DNA from: JBAVQS01 sp049694275
GTDB taxonomy: Bacteria; Chloroflexota; Anaerolineae; UBA4142; SHND01
Assembly (NCBI GenBank): GCA_049694275.1
Contig: JBAVQS010000008.1
Span: 1 to 62,352 of the forward strand
Reading direction: 5' to 3'
DNA length: 62,352 nt
Position 1 is the stretch's first letter. Each line of letters begins with the position of its first letter. Both the position numbers and the translations under genes were made by a program. Shown here in pieces: positions 8,955-17,216 of this stretch. Under the pieces are notes generated by a model that worked only from the letters and a program-made list of their open reading frames with translations, was not told the DNA's origin and did no database searches.

Positions 8955-8982
8955 TTGACGGATTCTGAAATAAAGAGATAAT
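8955..8982 (+). promoter_or_regulatory. Promoter upstream of the 9010 gene
   Basis: TTGACG and GATAAT are separated by 16 nt. The predicted start near 8989 gives a leader of about 20 nt before the GTG at 9010. Confidence 0.6.
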
Positions 8983-9009
8983 CAGAACAATTGGTCTATT
9001 ACCCTTCCG

Positions 9010-9465
9010 GTGGAGGACAAGTACGAATTGGGCAACCTGATTAACCCTGATGGCGCGGGAAAACGGCGGGACCGGCTGGTCAAGGCCTCCGTGCTGGCGA
9101 TGCGAGAACTGGCAAACCACAAACGCGTGACGCAAGAGACGCGCGACCTCGTCTCGTTTTTGGTCATTGCGCTCACGCAGGTGGACGAAACGATTGACGA
9201 AACCTGCCTGGCGTGGGAAAAGCGCGATTATTGGGTCAAGGCGGACCAATTCCGCCAGCAGTGGGCATGGACAACGCCCGCCGCGAAAAAGCTGGAACAG
9301 GCAGTTATGGAAAATAAATGGCAGCTTATCCCTGAGGTTGTGCCACAAATGGCCCAACACCTGTCGAACGTGACGTTGCCCAAGCGAAACACAATTGGCG
9401 CCCCGTGGGAAGGCGCGCACGCGACGCTTTTGGAAAAGCGGGCGCGGCAGGCTATACAGCGGTAG
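9010..9465 (+). CDS. Hypothetical helical protein
   Basis: A 151-aa soluble protein beginning with GTG. It is predicted mostly alpha-helical and charged, with no signal peptide or membrane segment. I recognise no motif or family. Its own promoter lies directly upstream and the next gene begins 11 nt after its stop, so the two may be expressed together. The C-terminal third (TLPKRNTIGAPWEG) is richer in Gly/Pro and could be a binding tail. Codon use resembles that of its neighbours, which supports a real gene. Confidence 0.6.
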   Translation: MEDKYELGNLINPDGAGKRRDRLVKASVLAMRELANHKRVTQETRDLVSFLVIALTQVDETIDETCLAWEKRDYWVKADQFRQQWAWTTPAAKKLEQAVMENKWQLIPEVVPQMAQHLSNVTLPKRNTIGAPWEGAHATLLEKRARQAIQR

Positions 9466-9476
9466 AAACCGTCGAC

Positions 9477-10049
9477 ATGTTTTACAATCTCGTTGCGGCC
9501 GTGGTCTTCGCCGGCCTGTACGGCGAGGCGGCCTATGCTCGTACTCCCGGCAGCGCAGGCCTCGTCGCCCTCGTCACTTTTATCGTCGTATTCGCGGCAC
9601 TGGCTTTGCCGTCCCGGTTATTCAAATATACCAACGCCGACATCGCCCCGGTTGTACTGACCCAACTCATGCAGCGTGGGGCGGTCGGCTCAACGTTAAT
9701 AGTCCTCAATACGCTGGTCACCGGGTTCATCATCGGCCGTCTTGCCGACCCGGTGCTTATCGGCGAGCTCTTCCTCTTTACCATCGTTGGCGTCTTTTTG
9801 TTTCAGGGATTCGGTGCCGTCATTACCCGGCATGTCATCTATCTCCAGCAGACGCACCAGTACAACTCGAACCAGCTCGCCGCGATCCTGCTCATGGTCA
9901 CCCTGTTGATCTTTGTGCTCGTCCTGTATTTTCTCTCGTTCGACCTGGGGCGACCGCCTGAACTTCATGCCTATCTCCGCGACCTGATCGCGATTACCCT
10001 TATCCTGCTCGGTTATGGTCGCGCCGTCTATTTGATGGCGCACCATTAG
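9477..10049 (+). CDS. Integral membrane protein of unknown function
   Basis: 190 aa from the ATG at 9477 (MFYNLVAAVVFAG). The longer frame starting at 9405 would overlap the previous gene and adds an Arg-rich stretch unlike a membrane protein N-terminus. Five or six hydrophobic segments are visible, at about residues 3-20, 26-48, 58-80, 90-115, 128-150 and 160-185. It has no recognisable transporter or enzyme motif. No good ribosome binding site precedes it. It lies between the unknown 9010 gene and the M24 protein and could be cotranscribed with both. Confidence 0.65.
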   Translation: MFYNLVAAVVFAGLYGEAAYARTPGSAGLVALVTFIVVFAALALPSRLFKYTNADIAPVVLTQLMQRGAVGSTLIVLNTLVTGFIIGRLADPVLIGELFLFTIVGVFLFQGFGAVITRHVIYLQQTHQYNSNQLAAILLMVTLLIFVLVLYFLSFDLGRPPELHAYLRDLIAITLILLGYGRAVYLMAHH

Positions 10050-10104
10050 CTCGCAGCTCGCTGGCTTGAAAGACAGAGCGGTCCGGGGTTGCCGGAGGCC
10101 ACTC

Positions 10105-11298
10105 ATGGAAACTTCAATCAACATCTCGCGCGCGGACTTTGAGACACGCGCAAATAATCTGTTGGGATATATTCGGGCCAGAGGCTTGAGCGGCGTCGTC
10201 CTCTTTGACAACTATTACATCCTCTATTTCACCGGCTTTGCCTTTATTCCGACCGAGCGCCCGATCGCGTTTCTCATGAACGCGCAGGGTGAGCAAGCCA
10301 TGTTCGTGCCACGGCTCGAAGTGGAACATGCCCGCGGGGCTACAGGCTACGAGCGTGTGGACTATTATGTAGAGTACCCCTATGAACCGCACCCGATGGA
10401 GATTCTCAAGAAAACTTTGGCCGATATGGGCATTGTCGATTCCATTGGAGTGGATCGAGACGGTTACCCCTGGATTCTCGGCTATCGCGGGCCCCAACTG
10501 AGCGAACTGACCGGCGCTCGTATACAATGGGTCGTCAACTATATCGAAGACCTGATGATGATCAAAAGCCCCGCCGAGATCGCTTTGATCCGCGAGAGCG
10601 TCAAGTGGGGAAATCTTGCGCACCGCCTGCTCCAACGATATACCCGTGTTGGCGCAACCGAGACGGAGGTGAGCATGCGCGCGAGTCACGAAGCGACGCT
10701 CGCCCTGCTCGACACGCTCGGCAGCCTCTATCGCGCCCAGAGCGCGTTCGAGAGCGGCGCCAGCGCAGGCTATCGCGGCCAGATCGGACGCAACGCGGCG
10801 ATCCCGCACGCGCTGGCAAACAACATCACTTTTCAGCCCGGCGATGTCCTTGTGACTGGAGCAGGCGCGCCGGTCTGGGGATACAATTCGGAGCTGGAGC
10901 GGACCATGATCATCGGCCAGCCATCGGACGACCAGCGCCGAATGTTTGACCACATGACAAAGGTACAAGAGGTCGCCTTTGAGGCGTTGGCGCCGGGCAA
11001 TCGCTGCTCCGATATAGACCGCGCCGTTCGCCGGTATTTCGAGGCCAACAGCCTCATGGCCTATTGGAAACACCATTCAGGACACGCCATCGGGCTGCGC
11101 TATCACGAAGGACCCTTCTTGGATATTGGCGACCAGACTGAGTTGAGACCGGGAATGGTATTTACCATTGAACCCGGCCTGTATACGCCGGAGTTGGGCG
11201 GATTCAGGCACTCGGATACCGTCCTGATTACCGAGAATGGGATGGAGAGACTTACCTATTACCCGCGCGACTTGGAAAGCCTGACCATTCCAATCTAG
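10105..11298 (+). CDS. M24-fold (pita-bread) peptidase-like protein with altered metal ligands
   Basis: 397 aa starting at METSINIS, preceded by GGAGG. The N-terminal half is the creatinase-type domain. The C-terminal half is the pita-bread fold with HHSGHAIGLRYHEGPF, FTIEPGLY and GFRHSDTVLITENG. In classical aminopeptidase P, five residues bind two metals. Aligned by eye, the first Asp is Gly in VTGAGAPVWGY, the second is Glu in NSELERT, and the last Glu is Ser in RHSD. The His and the EPG Glu remain. This points to a creatinase-, ectoine-hydrolase- or DddP-like enzyme rather than an Xaa-Pro peptidase. The substrate cannot be read. Its stop codon lies inside the left end of a MITE-like element. 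Confidence 0.75.
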   Translation: METSINISRADFETRANNLLGYIRARGLSGVVLFDNYYILYFTGFAFIPTERPIAFLMNAQGEQAMFVPRLEVEHARGATGYERVDYYVEYPYEPHPMEILKKTLADMGIVDSIGVDRDGYPWILGYRGPQLSELTGARIQWVVNYIEDLMMIKSPAEIALIRESVKWGNLAHRLLQRYTRVGATETEVSMRASHEATLALLDTLGSLYRAQSAFESGASAGYRGQIGRNAAIPHALANNITFQPGDVLVTGAGAPVWGYNSELERTMIIGQPSDDQRRMFDHMTKVQEVAFEALAPGNRCSDIDRAVRRYFEANSLMAYWKHHSGHAIGLRYHEGPFLDIGDQTELRPGMVFTIEPGLYTPELGGFRHSDTVLITENGMERLTYYPRDLESLTIPI

Positions 11299-11401
11299 CA
11301 GTCTGTCGGAGAGGAAATCCCGGCGGCAACAGTTAGTGGGTGAGCGCACGTTTTTTATTCTTGCGACCACAAAAATGCAGTCCTCTCCGACAAACTGCTA
11401 G
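11295..11401 (+). mobile_element. MITE-like element with imperfect terminal inverted repeats
   Basis: The left end CAGTCTGTCGGAGAGGA and the right end TCCTCTCCGACAAACTG are inverted copies with one mismatch in 17. Both are flanked by CTAG, which may be a 4-bp target duplication or part of the repeat. The whole is 107 bp with no coding capacity. The stop codon of the M24 gene is formed by the left CTAG. Strand is arbitrary. It resembles a non-autonomous insertion-sequence derivative; no transposase is present in the window. Confidence 0.65.
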
Positions 11402-11404
11402 TTG

Positions 11405-11432
11405 TTGATAAAAGGCCCTGTAGTGTTATAAT
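11405..11432 (+). promoter_or_regulatory. Promoter of a short RNA or leader
   Basis: TTGATA and a consensus TATAAT are separated by 16 nt. The box starts 4 nt after the MITE-like element. Confidence 0.65.
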
Positions 11433-11438
11433 AGTCTG

Positions 11439-11502
11439 AGTTCGATAACGAGGCTTATGACAGGTCTTGGGCGTTGCGCCACGCGCCTATAGACCTTTTT
11501 TG
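11439..11502 (+). ncRNA. Short transcript with minigene and terminator
   Basis: From the predicted start a transcript of about 64 nt runs to a strong terminator. Inside it, GAGG precedes an ATG at 11457 that opens an 11-codon frame reading MTGLGRCATRL. The stop of that frame lies within the terminator stem AGGTCT (11462-11467) / AGACCT (11491-11496), followed by T6. This is either an sRNA or a transcription attenuator with a leader peptide for the hybrid kinase at 11744. No known RNA family was recognised. Confidence 0.5.
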
Positions 11503-11578
11503 TTTCCTGTAAATTTCCAAGCCCACACTCTCTTTCACTTGCACTTTCAGGACTTTCGCTTGTTGTTTCAAACGCAGT

Positions 11579-11670
11579 GAGAAATCTCGTTTTTGAAAGT
11601 GAGATTTCTCGCAAAGACGGCTGCTCATGACGTAATAGGTCATGTTTTCAAACATCCCGCCGGGCGGGAT
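11579..11670. repeat. Cluster of three perfect inverted repeats
   Basis: GAGAAATCTC (11579-11588) pairs with GAGATTTCTC (11601-11610). CATGAC (11626-11631) pairs with GTCATG (11639-11644). ATCCCGCC (11654-11661) pairs with GGCGGGAT (11663-11670). The stretch 11503-11743 holds no credible gene, and the palindromes could be operators, RNA hairpins or transposon remnants. Confidence 0.55.
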
Positions 11671-11743
11671 AAGCATCTCGAAATGACAACAGAGCGAAAG
11701 TCCTAACTTTTAATAGATCAGGCGTTTCCGAACAGAGGTGCCC

Positions 11744-14700
11744 ATGTCCAGCGTTGATTCATCCGAATCAGATCTCCAAACTCTGATCGCCGCTGCTAAC
11801 CGCGCCCGGCAGTCCTACGATAATCTCAACGCTGTTGACCTCTATACGCGCGCCCTCGCCGAACTCGCAACCTCCAATTCGCAATTCCCAATTACTCAAT
11901 ACCAACTAGCGGCCCTCTCCGGTCGCGCCGCGTGCCTGGGCCTGCTGGGCAGGCGGGAGGATGCACATGCGGACCTGCGCGAAATGGAGCGCCTCGCGCT
12001 GGCATGCGAAGAGGTCTCGCTGCAAGGCGAGGCGCTCACCCGGCAGTCCGAGCTTGCGTCCAACGGGGGCGATTTGCATGAAGGCGAGCGGACCGCGCAG
12101 GCCGCGCTTGATCTCGGCCGGCAGACCGGCAATCGCAAGGTAGAGGCGGATGCTCTCCACGCCCTCGCGATAGCCAAATCGCGAATGTCGGACTTTGTGG
12201 GGGCTCGCGCATACTGGGAACAGGCCCTGCAACTCCACCGCGCAGTCCAGGACGCCCCGGGCATGGGCTACGATTTGATGCGGTTAGGATATGCGTTGGA
12301 ATCCATGGGGGCTCAGGCGGAAGGAGAGACCGCGCTGGAACAGGCGCTCGATCTGGCCCGCACCAACGGCGACCGTATTCTGGAAGCCCGCTGTTTGCGC
12401 GCCCTGTGCACGGGGACCCCGGATTACGCGCGCAAGCGGACCTATCTCAAGCAAGAGCTTGCCATTGACCGGATCATCGGCGACCGGAGGGAGGAAGCCG
12501 GCGTTTACAACAACCTTGCCATGATCTACTGGTGGCTCGGATTGTATCGCCAGGCGCGCGCTTGGTCCGAGAAAAGCATCCAGATGACGCGCGAGATGCG
12601 GGCGTACGGCGCCCTGGCGGGCAGGCTGGAAAGCCTGTCGCGCATCCAGCGAGACATGGGGGATGCACCGGGGGCGGAGGAAACGCTGGCCGAGTCACAG
12701 AGCCTGGCGCAGAAAAGCGGGAATGCACTCTTTCACGCTCAGGCTATATACGAGTTTGGCCGGCTGGCGTCGAGTCGCGGCGATTGGCAAGCGGCCGAGA
12801 CCCAACTGAGCGCCGGCGCCGAAATGCTTGGCCGCACTCAATCCGTCGGCGACCAGGCCAATGCGATGGCCTGGCTCGCCGCGTCCTATCTCGCGCAGGG
12901 CAACCGCGCGGCGGCAGCGCGCGCCAGCGCCGAAGGGGTCCGGCTTTTCGAGTCGGTTCCCGGAACGCCCACCGAGTTTCCGCCACAAGAGGTCTATTGG
13001 TGGCGCTACCGCGTGCTGCAACACAAAGAGAACGAACTGCACGAGATAGGAGAGCAAGTCGAGGGCGAAGAAGAAGGGCGCCAGGACCCCTTTGCCGTAC
13101 TGCGTCGGGCTCGTGAATTGATGCTCGCAGGTATCGCCGAGTTGAGCGATGAGGGCCTGCGCCGCAATTTCCTCAACAAGGTGGCCGTTAACCGTGCGAT
13201 CGCGCTCGAATATGCACGCGCGTCGGCGGAGCACAGCCTGCCGGATGAATTCCCTGTGGGCAGTCATGCCGGGAACCTCCAGGACCAGATGCGCCGGATG
13301 ATTGAGATCAGCGTGCGCATGAATCAAGAGCGCGACCCACAGGCGATTCTCGATTTTCTCATCGACGAGGCGATCGAGCTGAACGGCGCCGAGCGCCAGG
13401 TCATTATCCTCCAGAGTCCTGACGGCCGCCCCGTTCAAGCCGTCACGCGCGGCGAAATGCTCGATGGTGAAGCAGACCGGCTCGCCGTGCTTTTGGACGA
13501 ACTGTCCCTATCAAAGTTGGGTCGGTTGATCAATGGTGACAAGACCCAGAGACATGGAGAGGCCGAGCTGTGGAGATATGGAGAGACGGAAATACTCCCC
13601 GCATCTCTACATCTCCCCACCTCGGCCTCTCTGGGTCCCTCGATTCCCTCGTCGATTCTCGCCGTTCCCCTCGTCGCCACAGGCAAGGTGATCGGCATCA
13701 TCTATGCCGAGAACCGGATGGTCTTTGGCGCGTTCGACCAAACTGACCTGGATCTGCTTTCACTCCTTGCAAACCAGGCGGCCACCGCCCTCGACAACGC
13801 CAGGCTCTACCAGGGGTTGGAGCAGCGGGTCGCCGAGCGCACGGCCCAACTTGAGGTAGCAAAAGCAGAGGCCGATTCGGCGAACCGAGCCAAGAGCGCC
13901 TTCCTCGCCATGATGAGCCACGAAATCCGCACGCCGATGAATGCGGTCATCGGCATGACGGGCCTGCTCCTCGACACCCCGCTCAATCTGCAACAGCGTG
14001 ACTTTGCCGAGACCATCCGCAGCAGCGGCGATGCCCTGCTCACCATCATCAACGACATTCTCGATTTCAGCAAGATCGAAGCGGGACGGATGGAACTGGA
14101 ATGCCAGCCCCTGGTCGTGCGCGAGTGCATCGAGGGCGCGCTCGAATTGCTCGCGGCGCGGGCGGCGGAAAAGGGGTTGAACCTGGCCTGCATGATCGAT
14201 TCCCAGGTACCGGCGGCGATTCTCAAAGATGTGACGCGCCTGCGCCAGATTCTGGTCAATCTGGTGGGCAACTCTATCAAATTCACCGAGCGCGGCGAGA
14301 TCGTGGTCAGCGTGCGGGTAGACAAGGAGATGGCTATACAAGTAGAACCGAATTCAAATCCACCTGTTTCCCTGTCTACTTGTCTGCATTTCTCGGTGCG
14401 CGACACGGGAATCGGGATTCCACCCGAGCGAATGAACCGGCTGTTCCGGTCGTTCAGCCAGGTGGATGCCTCGACGACGCGGCGCTATGGCGGGACCGGG
14501 CTGGGGCTGGCAATTAGCAAGCGCCTGAGCGAGCTCATGGGCGGGACAATGTGGGTAGAGAGCGAAGGGATCCCCGGCAAGGGCAGCGTTTTCCATTTCA
14601 CTATCCAGGCCGAGCCGACCGAAATTGCCGAACCGCGAGCCTACTTGCAAAATGCGCAGCCGCAGTTGGAAGGGAAACACGCCCTGATTGTGGACGATAA

Positions 14701-15949
14701 TCCAACCAACCGCCGTATTCTACAGTTGCAACTGCAAGCCTGGCACATGCAGCCACGCGAGACGGAGTCGCCCGCAGAGGCGCTCGAGTGGATTCGGCGG
14801 GGCGATCCCTTTGAGGTGGCTCTGCTTGACCTGCAGATGCCCGAAATGGATGGCCTCGAACTGGCAGCCGCAATCCGGCAGCTCCGTCCGTCCGACCAAC
14901 TCCCCCTGGTCATGCTGAGCTCGATTGGCAAGCTGGAAGGCAAGGCGAACGCGGACCTGGCGGCCTTTCTCATAAAACCGGTCAAGGCGTCGCATCTCTA
15001 TAACGTGCTCCTGAGCCTGTGGGGCGCGCAAGTGGCAGCGCCGGTTGTGGAAGGGGCATACAAGTTGGATGCGCATATGGGAGAGCGGCATCCGTTGCGG
15101 ATCCTGTTGGCAGAAGATAACGTGACCAACCAGAAGCTGGCGTTGCTGGTCCTGGAGCGGCTGGGCTACCGGGCGGATGTGGCCGGGAATGGGCTGGAAG
15201 TGGTGGACGCGGTCCGCCGCCAGCCGTATGACCTTGTGCTGATGGACATGCAAATGCCCGAAATGGATGGCCTCGAAGCGACGCGCGTGATCGCACGCGA
15301 GACGCCCGCCGAACGGCGGCCGCGCATCGTGGCGATGACCGCGAATGCGATGCAAGAGGACCGGGACGAATGTCTGGCCGCAGGCATGGACGATTTCATC
15401 ACCAAGCCGATCCAATTCGCCGAGCTCGTGGCGGCGCTGGGCCGGCGCCCGTCCCGCCAGGTCGCCGTAGGAGTGTCGGCTTGTGTCATGCCTGTGCCCG
15501 CATCCTTGGAACCTGCACCCGCGCCAGAACCGGCGGCCCCGTTGCCCAAGTTCCAGAAAACGGGTCCTGTTCCGATCACGCCGACAGAGCCGGTGGTGCT
15601 CGATCCGACGGCGTTGGATCGGTTGCGGGGTAACCTTGGCACGGATACCGATGCCATGATGCCCATGCTGCTCCAGAATTTCTTCGAGGATGTTCCCAAA
15701 TTGATTGCCGATGCCCGCCGCACTCTTGGCACAGAGCAAACGATGGAATTGCGGCGCGCGGCGCACACGCTCAAATCGATATCGGCCACTTTTGGCGCGA
15801 TGCGGCTCGCGGGACTGGCGCGGGAAATGGAGTATAAAGCCCGCGATGGAACATTGGAAGACGCAGGAGAATTGCTTGGTCGCATCGAGGTCGAGTATTC
15901 GTCAGCCAAGACTGCGCTGCAAGCGCGGTTCAATGGAGGATCGCAATGA
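11744..15949 (+). CDS. Hybrid sensor histidine kinase, TPR-GAF-HK-REC-REC-HPt
   Basis: A 1401-aa phosphorelay protein without membrane segments. The ATG at 11744 follows AGAGGTG. Domains in order are TPR-like repeats (about 20-430), GAF (about 520-690), HisKA with phospho-acceptor His726 in MMSHEIRTP, and the ATPase domain with N-box NSIKF and GTGLGLAISK. Two receiver domains follow (Asp1029 in LLDLQMPEMDG, Asp1168 in LMDMQMPEMDG) and a terminal HPt domain (His1341 in AAHTLKS). All relay residues are present, so His-Asp-His-Asp transfer to a separate regulator is possible. That partner is probably the overlapping downstream gene. Three low-complexity segments in the TPR, GAF and ATPase parts match heptamer-periodic DNA repeats listed separately. 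Confidence 0.95.
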   Translation: MSSVDSSESDLQTLIAAANRARQSYDNLNAVDLYTRALAELATSNSQFPITQYQLAALSGRAACLGLLGRREDAHADLREMERLALACEEVSLQGEALTRQSELASNGGDLHEGERTAQAALDLGRQTGNRKVEADALHALAIAKSRMSDFVGARAYWEQALQLHRAVQDAPGMGYDLMRLGYALESMGAQAEGETALEQALDLARTNGDRILEARCLRALCTGTPDYARKRTYLKQELAIDRIIGDRREEAGVYNNLAMIYWWLGLYRQARAWSEKSIQMTREMRAYGALAGRLESLSRIQRDMGDAPGAEETLAESQSLAQKSGNALFHAQAIYEFGRLASSRGDWQAAETQLSAGAEMLGRTQSVGDQANAMAWLAASYLAQGNRAAAARASAEGVRLFESVPGTPTEFPPQEVYWWRYRVLQHKENELHEIGEQVEGEEEGRQDPFAVLRRARELMLAGIAELSDEGLRRNFLNKVAVNRAIALEYARASAEHSLPDEFPVGSHAGNLQDQMRRMIEISVRMNQERDPQAILDFLIDEAIELNGAERQVIILQSPDGRPVQAVTRGEMLDGEADRLAVLLDELSLSKLGRLINGDKTQRHGEAELWRYGETEILPASLHLPTSASLGPSIPSSILAVPLVATGKVIGIIYAENRMVFGAFDQTDLDLLSLLANQAATALDNARLYQGLEQRVAERTAQLEVAKAEADSANRAKSAFLAMMSHEIRTPMNAVIGMTGLLLDTPLNLQQRDFAETIRSSGDALLTIINDILDFSKIEAGRMELECQPLVVRECIEGALELLAARAAEKGLNLACMIDSQVPAAILKDVTRLRQILVNLVGNSIKFTERGEIVVSVRVDKEMAIQVEPNSNPPVSLSTCLHFSVRDTGIGIPPERMNRLFRSFSQVDASTTRRYGGTGLGLAISKRLSELMGGTMWVESEGIPGKGSVFHFTIQAEPTEIAEPRAYLQNAQPQLEGKHALIVDDNPTNRRILQLQLQAWHMQPRETESPAEALEWIRRGDPFEVALLDLQMPEMDGLELAAAIRQLRPSDQLPLVMLSSIGKLEGKANADLAAFLIKPVKASHLYNVLLSLWGAQVAAPVVEGAYKLDAHMGERHPLRILLAEDNVTNQKLALLVLERLGYRADVAGNGLEVVDAVRRQPYDLVLMDMQMPEMDGLEATRVIARETPAERRPRIVAMTANAMQEDRDECLAAGMDDFITKPIQFAELVAALGRRPSRQVAVGVSACVMPVPASLEPAPAPEPAAPLPKFQKTGPVPITPTEPVVLDPTALDRLRGNLGTDTDAMMPMLLQNFFEDVPKLIADARRTLGTEQTMELRRAAHTLKSISATFGAMRLAGLAREMEYKARDGTLEDAGELLGRIEVEYSSAKTALQARFNGGSQ
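11874..11908 (+). repeat. Five tandem degenerate heptamers inside kinase TPR region
   Basis: The units CCAATTC, GCAATTC, CCAATTA, CTCAATA and CCAACTA follow one another with an exact 7-nt period. They encode a Ser/Asn/Gln-rich segment between two helices. The AT-rich composition contrasts with the surrounding gene. Confidence 0.6.
13542..13639. repeat. Palindromic heptamer repeat inside kinase GAF domain
   Basis: The left half reads in heptamers (AGACCCA, GAGACAT, GGAGAGG, CCGAGCT, GTGGAGA, TATGGAG) and the right half is its approximate inverse (CTCTACA, TCTCCCC, ACCTCGG, CCTCTCT, GGGTCCC). It is translated in frame as about 33 residues between GRLING and SSILAVPL. Confidence 0.65.
14318..14386. 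repeat. Palindromic heptamer-like repeat inside kinase ATPase domain
   Basis: GTAGACAAGGAGATGG on the left is the approximate inverse of CCTGTTTCCCTGTCTAC on the right, with ACAAGTAG / CTACTTGT nested. It adds about 22 residues between VSVRV and LHFSVRDTG, where most kinases have a short hairpin. Confidence 0.6.
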
Positions 15950-16665
15950 GTAGCAATATGGCCAGGATCCTGGTTGTGGAAGATGAGTTTCTCAATCGCA
16001 TGGTGCTCTCGACGAGTTTGCGCAAGTGCGGCTATGAGGTCGAGATGGCAGAGGACGGCAAGCAAGCGATGGAAATGCTCGCGGCCGGGCCGTTCGACGT
16101 GGTGCTATTGGACCTGCTGATGCCCGAAATGGATGGGTATCAGGTTTTGGAACGGATGAAAGCCGATAGTGTTTTGCGGAATATCCCGGTGATCGTCATC
16201 TCGTCGCTGGACGAAATGGAGAGCGTGCTGCGGTGCATCGAAATGGGCGCGACGGACTATATGCCAAAACCGTTCGACAGCCGGCTGCTGCACGCGCGCC
16301 TGCACGCTTCACTGGCAGACAAACGGCTGCATGATATGGAGCTCGAGTATATCGAGCAGGTGAATCACGTGACGCGGGCTGCCGCCGCCGTCGAGGCCGG
16401 GACATTTGCCGTGGAGACGCTGGACCGGGTTGCCCAACGTGAGGATTCGCTGGGGCAGTTGGCGCGGGTGTTCCAGACGATGGCTCGGCAGGTGTACGAG
16501 CGTGAGGTCCGGCTCAAGCAGCAGGTGGAGCAACTGCGAATCGAGATTGACGAAGTGAAAAGGGCGCGCGAGGTGGAAGAGATCACGCAGACAGACTATT
16601 TCCGCGCTCTCGCCGAAAAGGCGCAAAGGCTGCGAGCAAGGAATTCAAAAGGAGACTCAACATGA
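15946..16665 (+). CDS. Response regulator with HAMP-like coiled-coil output
   Basis: 239 aa. The ATG overlaps the kinase stop as ATGA and follows GGAGGA, so translation is coupled. Residues 5-122 are a receiver domain with acceptor Asp in VVLLDLLMPEMDG, and Lys in MPKPFD completes the site. The remainder is a helical segment including a HAMP-like stretch (EDSLGQLARVFQTMARQVYE) and a coiled coil. It has no DNA-binding or cyclase domain. It is the likely terminal acceptor of the kinase relay and may work by protein contact. Confidence 0.9.
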   Translation: MSSNMARILVVEDEFLNRMVLSTSLRKCGYEVEMAEDGKQAMEMLAAGPFDVVLLDLLMPEMDGYQVLERMKADSVLRNIPVIVISSLDEMESVLRCIEMGATDYMPKPFDSRLLHARLHASLADKRLHDMELEYIEQVNHVTRAAAAVEAGTFAVETLDRVAQREDSLGQLARVFQTMARQVYEREVRLKQQVEQLRIEIDEVKRAREVEEITQTDYFRALAEKAQRLRARNSKGDST

Positions 16666-17171
16666 AACGTAGCGCGTTGATCATTTCGCTCGTGTCTGCG
16701 CTCTTCATTTTTCTCTTTCTGTTCACGTTTGTCCTGAACGGCATCTCCCCCATCTATGCGGCACCGGGTTTTTCTGTGCTAATGGGGAAAACGCCAGAGA
16801 GCTGGGACCCGCCAGGGGCACGCACCGCAACGCCATTGCCAACCGACACACCGACCAATACGCCTACCCCAACGCCAACCCCGGTCCTGCTCAGCACGCC
16901 GAGTCTGAGCAGCCCGCCTGACGGCGCGCCCTTCAACACTGCGACGCCGATCCTGGCCTGGAGCGCATCAAGCGGTGCGACCTCTTACAACGTGCGTGTG
17001 ATGCTGGGCAGTCCGGTCGGGCCCATCGTATTCTTTGACGGCTCGACCGCCACCACTGCGACGACGACAACGCTCCCGCGGGGCCAGACCTACTATTGGC
17101 AGGTTCAGCCGTGCATTGCGAGCGGATGCGGCGTCTGGACGGACCCGTGGAGTTTTACCCTCACTCCGTAG
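16662..17171 (+). CDS. Small secreted Fn3-like protein
   Basis: 169 aa with a hydrophobic N-terminus of about 35 residues ending in a signal-peptidase-like YAAPG. A TPTPTNTPTP linker follows, then one beta-sandwich domain (SSPPDGAPFNTATPILAWSA and TYYWQVQ) of the fibronectin-III kind used for surface adhesion. Its ATG overlaps the response-regulator stop as ATGA, with GGAGAC before it. Coupling of a secreted protein to a phosphorelay is unusual and suggests it is a functional partner or output. The exact ligand is unknown. Confidence 0.7.
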   Translation: MKRSALIISLVSALFIFLFLFTFVLNGISPIYAAPGFSVLMGKTPESWDPPGARTATPLPTDTPTNTPTPTPTPVLLSTPSLSSPPDGAPFNTATPILAWSASSGATSYNVRVMLGSPVGPIVFFDGSTATTATTTTLPRGQTYYWQVQPCIASGCGVWTDPWSFTLTP

Positions 17172-17216
17172 CAGTTGCAGGGGACAGACCGGTGTTCGGT
17201 TCCTGCTGTATCCGTT

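Noticed and set aside
9405..9476. Longer start for the membrane protein
   Set aside because: It overlaps the previous gene and adds an Arg-rich N-terminus; the ATG at 9477 opens a membrane helix directly.
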